Source: Syntrophomonadaceae bacterium
Lineage (GTDB): Bacteria; Bacillota; Dethiobacteria; DTU022
Reading direction: 5' to 3'
DNA: 5,770 nt
Assembly (NCBI GenBank): GCA_007129055.1
Contig: SKWE01000192.1
Coordinates: 1 to 5,770, forward strand
The notes below the pieces were generated by a model. It made no database searches and was not told the origin of the DNA. It was given only the letters and a program-made list of their open reading frames with translations. Positions 5,715-5,770 of the stretch are shown in pieces (the first letter of the stretch is position 1; every line of letters begins with the position of its first letter). The position numbers were made by a program, and so were the translations under genes.

Positions 5715-5770
5715 ATGAATTATACTTCTTTAATGAAAGAAAGATTAAAAACTGATCTATATCAGCATTG
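5715..5770 (+). CDS. Start of a probable YqeK-like HD-domain phosphohydrolase (partial, cut by window end)
   Basis: The frame opens with ATG at 5715, three bases after the RRM stop, and runs to the window edge: MNYTSLMKERLKTDLYQH. A second in-frame ATG lies at 5733. The pattern KERL...YQH resembles the N-terminus of YqeK, where a Tyr-x-His near residue 18 supplies the first metal ligand of the HD domain. YqeK hydrolyses diadenosine tetraphosphate and normally follows nadD in Bacillota. Only 18 residues are visible and the SD is weak, so the call leans on synteny. Confidence 0.6.
   Translation, partial: MNYTSLMKERLKTDLYQH

Overview
The window looks like chromosomal DNA from an anaerobic member of the Bacillota (Clostridia-like). 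The evidence is an L21-leader/rplU-rpmA-obg-nadD-(yqeK) cluster in the Gram-positive order, strong Shine-Dalgarno (SD) sites, sigma-A-type promoters, and a tungstate ABC importer of the kind common in anaerobes that use tungsto- or molybdo-enzymes. The species cannot be told from the sequence.

Left part, minus strand (about 2570 down to 11): a complete tungstate uptake operon, tupA-tupB-tupC. It has a sigma-A-like promoter and a leader of about 200 nt. The leader holds an RNA fold matching the molybdenum/tungsten-cofactor (Moco RNA) riboswitch family, followed by a terminator-like hairpin. TupA is a lipoprotein binding protein, TupB the permease and TupC the ATPase. The genes overlap by a few bases and are probably translationally coupled. 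TupC has no ATG, GTG or TTG start ahead of its Walker A motif. Its best start is a rare ATT at 751-749, placed ideally behind an SD inside the end of tupB.

Centre (2618-3375, plus strand): a near-consensus promoter, an L21-type autoregulatory leader, rplU (L21) and rpmA (L27). The Prp protease gene usual between them in Bacillota is absent. L27 lacks the N-terminal extension that Prp removes, so the two absences agree.

Right part (3384-5770, plus strand): a GC-rich terminator or attenuator with a possible promoter overlapping it, then obg (ribosome-assembly GTPase), nadD (NAD biosynthesis, TTG start), a small single-RRM RNA-binding protein, and the first codons of a probable yqeK cut by the window edge. 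The RRM gene between nadD and yqeK is the unusual member.

I found no mobile element, CRISPR array, tRNA or rRNA, and no wholly novel multi-gene system. The points most worth following up are the tungsten-linked riboswitch with a possible antiterminator pairing, the ATT start of tupC, and the RRM insertion.
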